8,652 nt of DNA. Source: Methanomicrobiales archaeon. Its GTDB lineage: Archaea; Halobacteriota; Methanomicrobia; Methanomicrobiales; JACTUA01. The translations under genes were made by a program, and so were the position numbers. This document shows, in pieces, positions 1-6,579 of the stretch (position 1 is the stretch's first letter; the number at the start of each line of letters is the position of its first letter). The stretch lies in NCBI GenBank assembly GCA_028678555.1, contig JAJRDF010000052.1, positions 1 to 8,652 on the forward strand, read 5' to 3'. The notes beneath the pieces were generated by a model. The model was given only the letters and a program-made list of their open reading frames with translations. It ran no database searches and was not told where the DNA came from.

Positions 1-104
1 ATGCCCATCCCCAGGTGTACCACCAGCTCCATGGCCGTGCAGGCAGCGGCCAGGAGAAGGATCACCAGGTCTCTCGTGCGAAACCGGGGCTCCTCTTTCT
101 CCAT
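1..104 (-). CDS. N-terminus of an unidentified membrane protein (partial, runs off left edge)
   Basis: Read on the minus strand from the ATG at 104, the frame stays open to the window edge. It encodes about 34 residues: a charged start (MEKEEPRFRTRDL) followed by a strongly hydrophobic stretch (VILLLAAACTAMELVVHLGMG) that looks like a first membrane helix. A TATA box sits about 25-30 bases upstream, and an in-frame TGA five codons upstream of the ATG limits any longer start. A weak GGTGAG lies upstream. A short charged segment followed by a helix rich in Leu and Ala resembles the start of S-components of ECF-type vitamin transporters, but this is only a resemblance and the fragment is too short to assign. 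The opposite-strand open frame beginning at base 1 has the composition of a shadow. Confidence 0.5.
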   Translation of the reverse strand, partial: MEKEEPRFRTRDLVILLLAAACTAMELVVHLGMG

Positions 105-127
105 CCACGGAGCATCTCACCGGACCG

Positions 128-135
128 TATTTATA
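128..135 (-). promoter_or_regulatory. TATA box for the leftward membrane-protein gene
   Basis: On the minus strand the bases read TATAAATA, a good archaeal TATA box in otherwise GC-rich DNA. It ends 24 bases before the ATG at 104, so transcription would start at or just before the start codon, giving a leaderless or nearly leaderless message. Placement is by position and consensus only. Confidence 0.5.
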
Positions 136-283
136 GGTATGGCAGCCGCCGGATCCTGCGTGAGGCGGAACATCTCGCCGGCGAAGGGAAATGATCCCCT
201 CATCGTCGGATACGGGAAGATCACAATCCTTAACTGGCTCCTGCCCTATTTCTCCCGTGATGCGGGGTTAAATCCGTGTCGTG

Positions 284-289
284 AGGTGT
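284..289 (+). promoter_or_regulatory. ribosome binding site setting the start of the MscS-related membrane protein
   Basis: GAGGTG lies 4 bases before ATG 294. It overlaps the GTG at 288, which is in the same frame and could be read as an earlier start. The overlap makes ATG 294 the better choice. A TTAAAT at 268-273 is a possible but weak TATA element. Confidence 0.45.
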
Positions 290-293
290 GTAT

Positions 294-950
294 ATGGCAA
301 TCCTTGAAGAGTACATGACAATGGCTGTTACCTACATTCCGCCTGTGATCGGGGCGCTTCTCGTCCTGCTCATCGGGTGGATTGTGGGGCGCCTGCTGGG
401 GAGGATAGTTCGAATCCTGCTGGACAAAATCGCTGACACGAGCATGGTGAAGTCCATCGGGCTCATGGGCACGGCAGAGAAAGCGGGCATCACGCTGGGC
501 TATATCGGTGATATCCTGGTACGCCTGATCGTGTACCTGATCGCGATCCTGGCCGCCGTCGATATCCTGAACATGGAGTACCTGAGCGCCCTGATGACCC
601 GGGTGGTGTTCTACATCCCCCATGTGGTGGCATTTGCCCTCATCCTGGTCGCAGGCTTCATCCTGGTGGACTACTTTCTGGACTTCCTCCAGAAGTTCCA
701 TGGCACATCGGGGGTTGAACTGATCACCCCCGTGCTCTTCGTCTTCCGTATCTTCCTGTACTTCGTCATCATCATCATGGCCCTCTCCCAGCTGATGCTG
801 GACCTGACCATCATCTATACCCTGGTGACACCCGTGGCGTGGGGTATCGGGCTCGGTCTGGGTGCAGCCATCGCCATCATGGTCGGTTTCGGTCTCAAGG
901 ACCGGGCACCGGCGCTGATGGACAAGCTGCTGGGCCAGTTCCTGAAATAA
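294..950 (+). CDS. MscS-related conserved TM-helix membrane protein, no channel beta domain
   Basis: The protein has 218 residues. About five hydrophobic helices are visible, near residues 8-30, 70-90, 105-127, 143-166 and 173-197. The first ends in Gly- and Arg-rich turns (IGWIVGRLLGRIV). The last is Gly/Ala-rich and ends in an amphipathic, charged stretch (GLGAAIAIMVGFGLKDRA), which resembles the pore-lining helix of small mechanosensitive (MscS) channels. It fits the 'conserved TM helix' family found alone or at the N-terminus of MscS-like proteins. The cytoplasmic beta domain that normally follows the MscS pore helix is absent: the protein ends about 20 residues after the helix. It would sit in the cytoplasmic membrane. 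A role in osmotic or mechanical gating is inferred from the family and not shown. The gene stands alone, divergent from the left-edge gene and convergent with the acnX gene. Confidence 0.75.
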   Translation: MAILEEYMTMAVTYIPPVIGALLVLLIGWIVGRLLGRIVRILLDKIADTSMVKSIGLMGTAEKAGITLGYIGDILVRLIVYLIAILAAVDILNMEYLSALMTRVVFYIPHVVAFALILVAGFILVDYFLDFLQKFHGTSGVELITPVLFVFRIFLYFVIIIMALSQLMLDLTIIYTLVTPVAWGIGLGLGAAIAIMVGFGLKDRAPALMDKLLGQFLK

Positions 951-1070
951 TCTCCCTCCTTTTTCCGACTAAAGCCTCACCGGTGAAACCGGGTTTCCAC
1001 CGTTCATCTCCCCAGGGGAAGGAGATGACCGTCCGCCTGGGAGGATGTTGCCAAGGCTCCCGGGGACCTG
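951..1070. other. gene-free stretch with three successive hairpins between convergent genes
   Basis: No credible gene lies here. Three inverted repeats follow one another. An imperfect one pairs GGTGAAACC with GGTTTCCACC at 982-1001. A perfect 8-base one pairs TCATCTCC (1004-1011) with GGAGATGA (1021-1028). A longer one spans 1031-1067, where GTCC plus CTGGGAG pairs with CTCCCGG plus GGAC across a two-base bulge. The region is the 3' side of both flanking genes, so these may act in RNA 3'-end formation or stability. It adjoins repeat copy A but has no clear counterpart next to copy B. Confidence 0.45.
960..964 (+). terminator. T-tract terminator after the MscS-related gene
   Basis: Five T residues inside a pyrimidine-rich stretch begin 10 bases after the stop codon at 950. 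Archaeal RNA polymerase can stop at such T-tracts without a hairpin. The run is short, so the call is tentative. Confidence 0.35.
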
Positions 1071-1223
1071 TGACGGGGAGGGGCACAGCCCCCTCCCGGT
1101 CCCACCCCCACGACGAGAGGATAGCCTGGCGCCCGGGCCAGCTTCCCGAAGCGGCTCTGATCCGGATCCACCGCGGGGGGGGCGCCCACGCGGCGGGGGG
1201 CGGAGCCCCCCCAGGAGCGTCCC
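1071..1223 (-). repeat. structured intergenic repeat, copy A
   Basis: This stretch matches the reverse complement of 6580-6731. The longest identical runs are 21 bases (around 1088-1109) and then, after a single extra C, 15 bases (ACGACGAGAGGATAG). Further runs are GCCCACGCGGC and GGGGCGGAGCCCCC. Three hairpins are present: GGGAGGGG/CCCCTCCC at 1076-1097, GCCTG/CGGGC at 1124-1138, and GGGGGGC/GCCCCCC with a GGA loop at 1195-1211. The strand given is the one that makes the element lie downstream of acnX in the same sense as copy B lies downstream of cofD. The single-base indel inside the best conserved part argues against protein coding. Whether it acts as RNA, as a transposon-like repeat or as a 3' element cannot be told from two copies. 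Confidence 0.75.
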
Positions 1224-1292
1224 AGGAGTACAACCCAATGAGATGATCCTGACCTGCCCAGATCCCGGAACACCGTAAGGGATACTGCTTCT

Positions 1293-2474
1293 TCAGCCTG
1301 CCGGGGCGGCGAGGGCCTCCCGGAGACACTCCTCCCGGGTGCCCAGGCGTGCCATGGCCCCGCACAGGGAGGGGACGTAAGCCAGCGCTTTGCCGCTGTC
1401 CACCATGACCGTGCGGTAGCCCTCCATGAGGGGTGAGACCACCATGCAGGTATCGGCCACCACCTGTGCCCCGGATCGGCGGATCACCGCGACCGTCTCA
1501 GACTCCTTCTCCAGCACCCAGGCCGCCGTGAAGATAAAGAGGGGTTTTTTCACGGTCTTCCCCCTCAGAAAAGAGGCGATCTGCGGCAGATCCTCGGGTC
1601 CGCAGTGGGGGCAGCCCAGCGCCACGGCGTCCACCTGGCCCTCCTTCAGGACCTCTGCCACCTCTTTTTGCGAGAGAAACATCCGCTCCAGTCCGGTGAG
1701 GTCGTAGGGGAAGATCCGGGCATCCGGTGTGATCCCCTCCACGTGGAAGAGGGCCACGGCACCGGTGGCAGCCATGGCGGCGCCCAGGGCCTTCATCTCC
1801 TCCCGGGTGGGCCGGATCCCGCGGAAGTAGGGGATCCGGTTTCCTGCATGCTTACCTGCCAGGAATCCCAGGGCGCCGTAATGGGCTGTGGTCATGGGCC
1901 CGGCATCCCCGCCTGCCTCCACGTCCAGTACCAGTGCCGGGGCCCGCTGCTTCACGTCATGGAGGCCATAGAAGGGGGTCCGGCCCACGATGGCGGCGGC
2001 GAGGGCTGAGGGCCCCCCCTCCCGGTTCGTGCGGGCGCCCAGGACCGAGTTGGCGTAAGCGACCGCGGAGGACTCGGCCCAGGCCAGGTGCTGGCCGTAC
2101 TGGACACGGATCAGGTAGTAGGGGGTGCAGGTACACTCCAGCCGGACACCCAGCCGGCGGTACGCCTCCAGCACCTCGTTCTGCCGGGCGGCAAACTCCG
2201 GGGAGATCCCCAGCTCCCTCCACCCCTCCCGGGGCATGCCGACAGGATTCAGCACGGTGGGGACGGCGACCCGGGCATCCAGGCCCTGGAGCCACCGGAG
2301 TCCCCATTCCCCGATGGTCTTGTAGGAGGCCCCGCTCACCTGGGCGCTCGCAATGGGTACCATCCGGTCGGCTCCGAAGACCTTGCCGAGGGCCACCAGC
2401 AGCTCCATCATCCGCTGCCGGGTCTCCCCGTGCTCGCCGTCTAAAAAGGCCTGCTCAAGGGTGTCCAGCTGCAT
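1293..2474 (-). CDS. aconitase-X large subunit, probable phosphomevalonate dehydratase large subunit
   Basis: The 393-residue protein matches the aconitase-X catalytic (DUF521) family in motif order: CTC at 114-116, NSVLGARTNREGGPSA at 142-157, HVEGITPDA at 244-252, GCPHC at 287-291 and DTCMVVSP at 341-348. The cysteines at about 114/116, 288/291 and 343 include the likely iron-sulfur ligands (inference from family). In archaea this family is the large subunit of the enzyme that dehydrates 5-phosphomevalonate to trans-anhydromevalonate 5-phosphate in the modified mevalonate pathway. Other members dehydrate cis-3-hydroxyproline, but the adjacent ubiX and UbiD genes favour the mevalonate role. 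The ATG overlaps the end of the UbiD gene by 20 bases and has no strong ribosome binding site, so translational coupling is likely. The start fits the family N-terminus (MQLDTLEQAFLDGEHGE). The partner small subunit (DUF126, with the phosphate-binding swivelling domain) is not encoded here or fused to it. Confidence 0.88.
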   Translation of the reverse strand: MQLDTLEQAFLDGEHGETRQRMMELLVALGKVFGADRMVPIASAQVSGASYKTIGEWGLRWLQGLDARVAVPTVLNPVGMPREGWRELGISPEFAARQNEVLEAYRRLGVRLECTCTPYYLIRVQYGQHLAWAESSAVAYANSVLGARTNREGGPSALAAAIVGRTPFYGLHDVKQRAPALVLDVEAGGDAGPMTTAHYGALGFLAGKHAGNRIPYFRGIRPTREEMKALGAAMAATGAVALFHVEGITPDARIFPYDLTGLERMFLSQKEVAEVLKEGQVDAVALGCPHCGPEDLPQIASFLRGKTVKKPLFIFTAAWVLEKESETVAVIRRSGAQVVADTCMVVSPLMEGYRTVMVDSGKALAYVPSLCGAMARLGTREECLREALAAPAG

Positions 2475-3717
2475 CGCTGCTGCCCCAGTCCGCCCGCAGG
2501 AACCGGTGCTCTTCGCCAGTGACCTTGGTGGCGTCCACGCCGACCTTCACGTTGGTGCCATCCTCCGCCTGGCAGGGATCCAGGGAGGAGCCACGGGCGC
2601 CGGTGATCACCATCACGTCCCGGTCGCCCCGGACCCTCGTCGCGATGGCGTACTCCACCTCCTTCGGGTCGAAGGGATCGATGTCCTCGTCCACCACCAC
2701 CACGTGCTTCAGGGAGGTGTGGGCGGCGAAGGCGGCGAGAATGGCGTTCTTCCCGTCCCCCTGGGTGGATTTCTTCACCTGGATCACGGCATGCAGGTAG
2801 CCGCAGCCGCCCTCCGTCAGGTGGACGTTCCGGACGCCGGTCACCCCGGCCACCGCCCGGTAGATGACAGGCTCGTAAGGTGCCCCCATCAGGATCCGGT
2901 GCTCTGCGCCGCCCGGGAGGATGCTGTGGTAGATGGCGTCCTTCCGGAGGTACATGCCGGTGAACTCGATCACCGGTTCCTGCCGTATCTCATCGTAGGT
3001 GCCGGTGATGTCCACGAAGGGCCCCTCCGCATGCCGCTCCCGCCCGATGAACCCTTCCAGCACGATCTCGGCCTCCGGGACAAGCACCCCGTTCCGGCAC
3101 CGGTGCACCTCCAGTTCCCCGCCCCGGAGCTCCGCGGCAAAGGCCAGTTCCTTTCCCACGGGTACTCTGGTGCAGCTGGCAAAGACAACGGCCGGGTGCA
3201 CGCCGACGGCCACGGCGACGGGGAGGGTCTCCCCCCGTTCCAGCGCCTGACGGTGCATCGTGTGGGTATGCCTCCCTTCGACAAGGCGTGCGGCAACCTT
3301 CGTGTGGTCCAGGACCAGCATCCGGTGGATGGAGGCGTTCTCGACGCCGTCCAGCGACGAGAAGACAATCCCGGCGGTCAGGTACCTGCCCGCGTCCCCG
3401 GGGTAGAACTTCATCACCGGGAGGAGGGAGAGGTCCGGCTTCTGGAACCGGAGGGTTCCCGCTTCCCGGACGCGGCCCTCATACTGTGCTGCTGCCAGGG
3501 AGGGAACCATCGTCTTTTCCTCCCGTCCCAGGGCCTTGGCCAGGGCCCTGCGCGAGGCCGTCAGGTTCATGACAGCCTGTTTTCCGCCGATGTCACGGAA
3601 GAGGAGGATCCGGTCGGTGCGGGAAGCCATCTGCGCCGGCGTATACTCATGCGGGACAGGACCGGCAATCTCCTCCACCAGGCCTTCCTTCTCCATCTGC
3701 TCCAGAAATTCACGCAT
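2455..3717 (-). CDS. UbiD-family decarboxylase, probable anhydromevalonate phosphate decarboxylase
   Basis: The 420-residue protein has the UbiD signatures. The NASIHR motif (N127, R132) and H150 match, in spacing, the metal- and prenyl-FMN-binding Asn, catalytic Arg and metal His of fungal Fdc1. EGPFVD at 231-236 matches the catalytic Glu pair, with Asp in second place. The segment VVVDEDIDPFDPKEVEYAIA (341-360) is typical of the family. The enzyme needs prenylated FMN, made by the UbiX encoded just upstream. Beside aconitase-X, its likely substrate is trans-anhydromevalonate 5-phosphate, giving isopentenyl phosphate and CO2. Quinone or other aromatic-acid decarboxylation is the alternative, less likely in this context. 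The frame is open 10 codons further upstream, but ATG 3717 is preferred because GGAGG lies 7 bases before it. It overlaps the ubiX stop by 8 bases (ATGCGTGA). Confidence 0.88.
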   Translation of the reverse strand: MREFLEQMEKEGLVEEIAGPVPHEYTPAQMASRTDRILLFRDIGGKQAVMNLTASRRALAKALGREEKTMVPSLAAAQYEGRVREAGTLRFQKPDLSLLPVMKFYPGDAGRYLTAGIVFSSLDGVENASIHRMLVLDHTKVAARLVEGRHTHTMHRQALERGETLPVAVAVGVHPAVVFASCTRVPVGKELAFAAELRGGELEVHRCRNGVLVPEAEIVLEGFIGRERHAEGPFVDITGTYDEIRQEPVIEFTGMYLRKDAIYHSILPGGAEHRILMGAPYEPVIYRAVAGVTGVRNVHLTEGGCGYLHAVIQVKKSTQGDGKNAILAAFAAHTSLKHVVVVDEDIDPFDPKEVEYAIATRVRGDRDVMVITGARGSSLDPCQAEDGTNVKVGVDATKVTGEEHRFLRADWGSSDAAGHP

Positions 3718-4264
3718 CGTAACCCCTCCACCGGACATCCAGGTCATGGGCGACCCCCAGGTGATCCAGCACCCGGGCCACCACCATGTCCACCAGATCC
3801 CTGATCTCCTTCGGGCGGTGGTAGAAGCCGGGGCTCGCCACCATGACCGTGGCTCCGGCGTCGTGGGCCGTGAGCATGTTGGTCAGGTGGATCCGGGAGA
3901 GCGGCATCTCCCGGAGCACCAGCACGCACGGCCGCCGCTCCTTCAGGCAGACATCGGCCGCCCTCGTGATCAGGGTCTCGGAGTAGCCCGAGCTGACCGC
4001 GGCCAGCGTCTTCATGCTGCAGGGGATGATCACCATGCCGTCGTACCGGTAGGAACCGCTGCTCACAGTGGCTGCCAGATCCCGGTCATCATGCACCACC
4101 GCCCTGAGACCCTCCAGGGAGACCCCCTCGTGGCGGGCGATGCCCCTCGCCGTCTCCGTCACCACCAGCCGGACCGTTGCCGATTCGGAGAGCACCTCCA
4201 GCAGCCTCCGGGCGTAGATGATGCCGCTTGCGCCCGTCACTCCCACCACGAACTCCTTCTCCAT
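3710..4264 (-). CDS. ubiX: UbiX family flavin prenyltransferase
   Basis: This enzyme joins a dimethylallyl group to reduced FMN to make prenylated FMN, the cofactor of UbiD decarboxylases. The 184-residue length is normal for the family. Family motifs are all present: the FMN-binding GVTGASGIIYARRLLE at 8-23, PCSMKTLAAVSSG at 81-93, RAADVCLKERR at 101-111, REMPLSRIHLTNM at 118-130 and SPGFYHRP at 144-151. It lies 27 bases after the HD gene and overlaps the UbiD-type gene, so all four genes of this strand probably share a transcript. AGGAG at 4271-4275 lies 6 bases before the ATG and supports this start. Pairing with a UbiD gene in one operon is a common arrangement and strengthens both calls. 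Confidence 0.93.
   Translation of the reverse strand: MEKEFVVGVTGASGIIYARRLLEVLSESATVRLVVTETARGIARHEGVSLEGLRAVVHDDRDLAATVSSGSYRYDGMVIIPCSMKTLAAVSSGYSETLITRAADVCLKERRPCVLVLREMPLSRIHLTNMLTAHDAGATVMVASPGFYHRPKEIRDLVDMVVARVLDHLGVAHDLDVRWRGYDA
3725..3729 (-). promoter_or_regulatory. ribosome binding site deciding the UbiD start, inside ubiX
   Basis: On the minus strand GGAGG (followed by GG) lies 7 bases before ATG 3717 and within the last codons of ubiX. The alternative start at 3747 lacks a comparable site. The arrangement suggests that ribosomes finishing ubiX reinitiate on the UbiD gene. Confidence 0.6.
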
Positions 4265-4291
4265 GACTCACTCCTGATCTCTCATCCTTTT

Positions 4292-5500
4292 TCAGTCCAC
4301 GACCAGCCTGTCCTGGGTGGTGGCCCTCTTCACGTGGAGCACCTCTGTGGCAGCCCGAGCCACGTCAGGGACCGCCTCCGGCACCGCATAGATCCCCATG
4401 CGCCACTGGACCCGCCGGGTCCGGTTCAGGGTATGGACCAGAGGCGAGAGGTCCTCCAGGCGTGACGTGGTGCCTCCGTACTGCACCCGGACCGCGGTCA
4501 TGATGTCGGCAGGGACCGGCGGGATGTCCACGATCACCTCGGCAGGGGATCTCCCGGCCATCTCTGCGATCTCCATTCCCAGTCTTCTCATCTTCCGGAG
4601 GGATAAATCGCTCTGCAGCGCCTGGGGGTTCACCCGGTCTCCCCCCACGTACACCGCCCGTTTGTACAGCCGCCGGAGAGTGAGGCGCCCGGCCAGCTCC
4701 CGGGCCGTCGCGGAACGTGACCGGGCCAGGGCCTGGAGCAGGCCTGCATCGTCGGTGGCGAGGAGATTGTCTGCCGCCCCGGCTCCGCCCTCTTCCCGGT
4801 GCTCCTGCAGGGCCAGGAGGAGCATGGAGGAGGCGATCCGGCTCACGTGGTGATAGTACACCGCCGGGCGCATCAGGGTCCGGGCGATGAGGAGCGACTC
4901 GGCGGCGTTGATGCCATTCTCGTCGATGACCATCCCTTCCGGTTCCAGGATACAGCTCTTGATCAGCCGGGGGGCATCGACGGTCCCGTAGGGGACGCCG
5001 GTGTAGTGGGCGTCCCGCTGCAGGTAATCCATCCGGTCCACGTCCAGGTCGCCGTGGATCAGGGGTGAGAGGGGGTGGGTGCCCCCGATCACCGCCGCCA
5101 CCTCCCGGGGATCCAGGCAGGCCGCCTCCAGGGGACCGGCCAGCGGCCCGGAGGCCAGGAATGGCCCGATGTCGTCGTGCCCCCGGCCGGACCACTCCCG
5201 CATCAGCGGCTCGGTGGTGTGGGAGAAGGGGCCGTGGCCCACGTCGTGGAGGAGGGCGGCGGCGGTGGCCAGGTTCACGTCTGACTGATCCAGCGCCAGG
5301 TGGGAGCACATCAGCCGTGCCAGGTGCACGGCACCCAGGGCATGCTCGAACCGGGTATGGTTGGCTCCCGGGTACACCAGGTACGAGAATCCCAGCTGCC
5401 GGATGTGCCGGAGCCGCTGCACCGGGGGGGAGTCCAGGAGGGGGAGGAGGGATTCCGGGACCTCCACGTACCCGTGCACCGGGTCCTTGATGAACTTCAT
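4292..5500 (-). CDS. HD superfamily phosphohydrolase (dNTPase-like)
   Basis: The 402-residue protein has the HD metal-binding residues in order: His53 in FEHALG, His85-Asp86 in LLHDVGHGPFSH (84-94), and an Asp in HGDLDVDRMDYLQRDAHYTG (149-168). The N-terminal DPVHGYVEVPE and VQRLRHIRQLGFSYLVYPGA stretches are those of the COG1078 group, related to dGTPases and SAMHD1. Enzymes of this type hydrolyse phosphate esters, often deoxynucleoside triphosphates, in the cytoplasm. The substrate here is unknown. ATG 5500 was chosen. A TTG two codons upstream (5506) is in frame, but the family begins at the Met before KFIKDPVHG. No ribosome binding site is visible, and the TATA box at 5522-5531 would place the transcript start almost at the ATG, so the message may be leaderless. 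It is the first gene of the ubiX-UbiD-acnX operon. Confidence 0.85.
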   Translation of the reverse strand: MKFIKDPVHGYVEVPESLLPLLDSPPVQRLRHIRQLGFSYLVYPGANHTRFEHALGAVHLARLMCSHLALDQSDVNLATAAALLHDVGHGPFSHTTEPLMREWSGRGHDDIGPFLASGPLAGPLEAACLDPREVAAVIGGTHPLSPLIHGDLDVDRMDYLQRDAHYTGVPYGTVDAPRLIKSCILEPEGMVIDENGINAAESLLIARTLMRPAVYYHHVSRIASSMLLLALQEHREEGGAGAADNLLATDDAGLLQALARSRSATARELAGRLTLRRLYKRAVYVGGDRVNPQALQSDLSLRKMRRLGMEIAEMAGRSPAEVIVDIPPVPADIMTAVRVQYGGTTSRLEDLSPLVHTLNRTRRVQWRMGIYAVPEAVPDVARAATEVLHVKRATTQDRLVVD

Positions 5501-5521
5501 CAGCAAGGGTTCTGGGAACTC

Positions 5522-5531
5522 TCATATATGA
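5522..5531. promoter_or_regulatory. symmetric TATA box between divergent HD and cofD genes
   Basis: TCATATATGA is a perfect palindrome containing a TATATA-type core, in the 52-base gap between the two divergent genes. The core lies about 24-29 bases from each start codon (5500 leftward, 5553 rightward), close to the usual distance from an archaeal TATA box to the transcript start. It could serve either gene or both. The direction of TFB binding elements was not resolved. Confidence 0.55.
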
Positions 5532-5552
5532 AAGGATCGCAGGGAGTACGTG

Positions 5553-6458
5553 ATGATCGCCTTTCTCTCGGGGGGTACCGGCACCCCGAAGCTGCTCCGC
5601 GGGATGCGGCTCCATCGGAAGGACCGGGACCTGGCTGTCGTCGTGAATACCGCCGAGGACATCTGGATCTCGGGGAACCACCTCTCCCCGGACGTGGACA
5701 CAGTGATCTACCTCTTCGCCGGTCTGCTCGATACCGATACCTGGTGGGGGATCCGGGGTGACACCCTTGTGACCCATGACCTGATCCGGGCCCGGGGGGG
5801 CGACGAGTTCATCCGGATCGGCGACCGGGACCGGGCGATCCATGTCCTGCGGGGGGAAGCGCTCCGCCGGGGGGAGCGGCTCACCACAATAACGGCATCC
5901 CTCTCGAGAACCCTCGGAGTGGAGGCCCGTGTCCTCCCCATGGCCGACACGGCGGTCACCACCCTGATCGACACCGGCGGGACGCTCCTCCATTTCCAGG
6001 AGTACTGGGTGAGGCACCGGGGGACGGTTCCCATCCGGGAGCTGGTCCGTTCGTACCGGGAGGAGCCCGTCGCCACCCCCGAAGTTCTCGCTGCCCTCCG
6101 CGAAGCTGAGGCGGTGGTCATCGGACCCTCGAACCCGGTGACGTCGATCGCCCCCATCCTGGAGTGCCGGGGCGTACCCGAAGCCCTCCGCGATCAGTAT
6201 GTGGTGGCGGTCAGCCCCTTCATCGGCGATCGGCCGGTGAGCGGGCCTGCCGCGGCCCTGATGCAGGCCTTCGGCCGGGAACCCACCTCGGCGGGAACCG
6301 CCGCCCTGTACGGGGACCTGGTGGACTGTTTCATCCAGGATACCCGGGACCCCGTCCAGGTGGAGGGGGCGGTGCGGTGCGACACCCTGATGGTGGATGA
6401 GAAGGCCAGCGGCGCCCTCGCCGGCGAGGTGCTGCAGATCCTGGAGAGGCAGCGCTGA
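5553..6458 (+). CDS. cofD: CofD, 2-phospho-L-lactate transferase of F420 biosynthesis
   Basis: CofD transfers a phospholactyl (or, in the revised pathway, phosphoenolpyruvyl) group from a guanosine-diphosphate carrier to the deazaflavin Fo, giving F420-0 or dehydro-F420-0. F420 is the central hydride carrier of methanogenesis. The 301-residue length is normal. Recognised motifs are LSGGTGTPKLLRG at 5-17, the VNTAEDIWISGNHLSPDVDT stretch at 31-50, GPSNPVTSIAPIL at 191-203 and SPFIGDRPVSGPA at 221-233. ATG 5553 is preferred over the in-frame GTG at 5550, since GGGAG lies 6 bases upstream. If the TATA box at 5522-5531 drives the gene, however, transcription would begin near 5551 and exclude that site. 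It is transcribed away from the isoprenoid operon. No other F420 gene is adjacent. Confidence 0.95.
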   Translation: MIAFLSGGTGTPKLLRGMRLHRKDRDLAVVVNTAEDIWISGNHLSPDVDTVIYLFAGLLDTDTWWGIRGDTLVTHDLIRARGGDEFIRIGDRDRAIHVLRGEALRRGERLTTITASLSRTLGVEARVLPMADTAVTTLIDTGGTLLHFQEYWVRHRGTVPIRELVRSYREEPVATPEVLAALREAEAVVIGPSNPVTSIAPILECRGVPEALRDQYVVAVSPFIGDRPVSGPAAALMQAFGREPTSAGTAALYGDLVDCFIQDTRDPVQVEGAVRCDTLMVDEKASGALAGEVLQILERQR

Positions 6459-6486
6459 GCATGCTGCGGCCGGTTCCGTCGATTCT

Positions 6487-6514
6487 CGGGAGCTCCGCTG
6501 CGGCTCCGCTCCCG
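6487..6514 (+). terminator. hairpin downstream of cofD, possible terminator
   Basis: CGGGAGC (6487-6493) pairs perfectly with GCTCCCG (6508-6514), leaving a 14-base loop that itself contains short repeats of CTCCGCT. It begins 29 bases after the cofD stop. The T-tract expected of an intrinsic terminator is missing, so it may instead be an RNA stability or processing structure. Confidence 0.3.
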
Positions 6515-6579
6515 TTACTGCCGTTGCATTGGATGGGCCTCACTTCTTCATTTCGGAGTACTCGATAGTATGCCTACTG

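Noticed and set aside
1..318. Plus-strand open frame of 105 codons at the left edge.
   Set aside because: Composition is shadow-like, and it runs antisense to a hydrophobic N-terminus with its own TATA box and into the start of the next gene.
895..1365. Minus-strand open frame across the gap between the MscS-related gene and acnX.
   Set aside because: It spans the end of two real genes and the structured repeat, is rich in Gly, Pro and Arg, and its similarity to a frame in copy B is broken by an indel, so it reflects DNA-level repeat similarity.
2353..3804. Long plus-strand open frame (483 codons) opposite the UbiD and acnX genes.
   Set aside because: It is rich in His, Gly, Pro and Arg, with no family motifs, and lies antisense to clearly recognised genes. 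Such frames are common in GC-rich DNA.
4365..6017. Long minus-strand open frame (550 codons) overlapping the HD gene and antisense to cofD.
   Set aside because: The Pro/Gly/Arg-rich translation has no motifs, whereas the HD and CofD frames carry clear family signatures.
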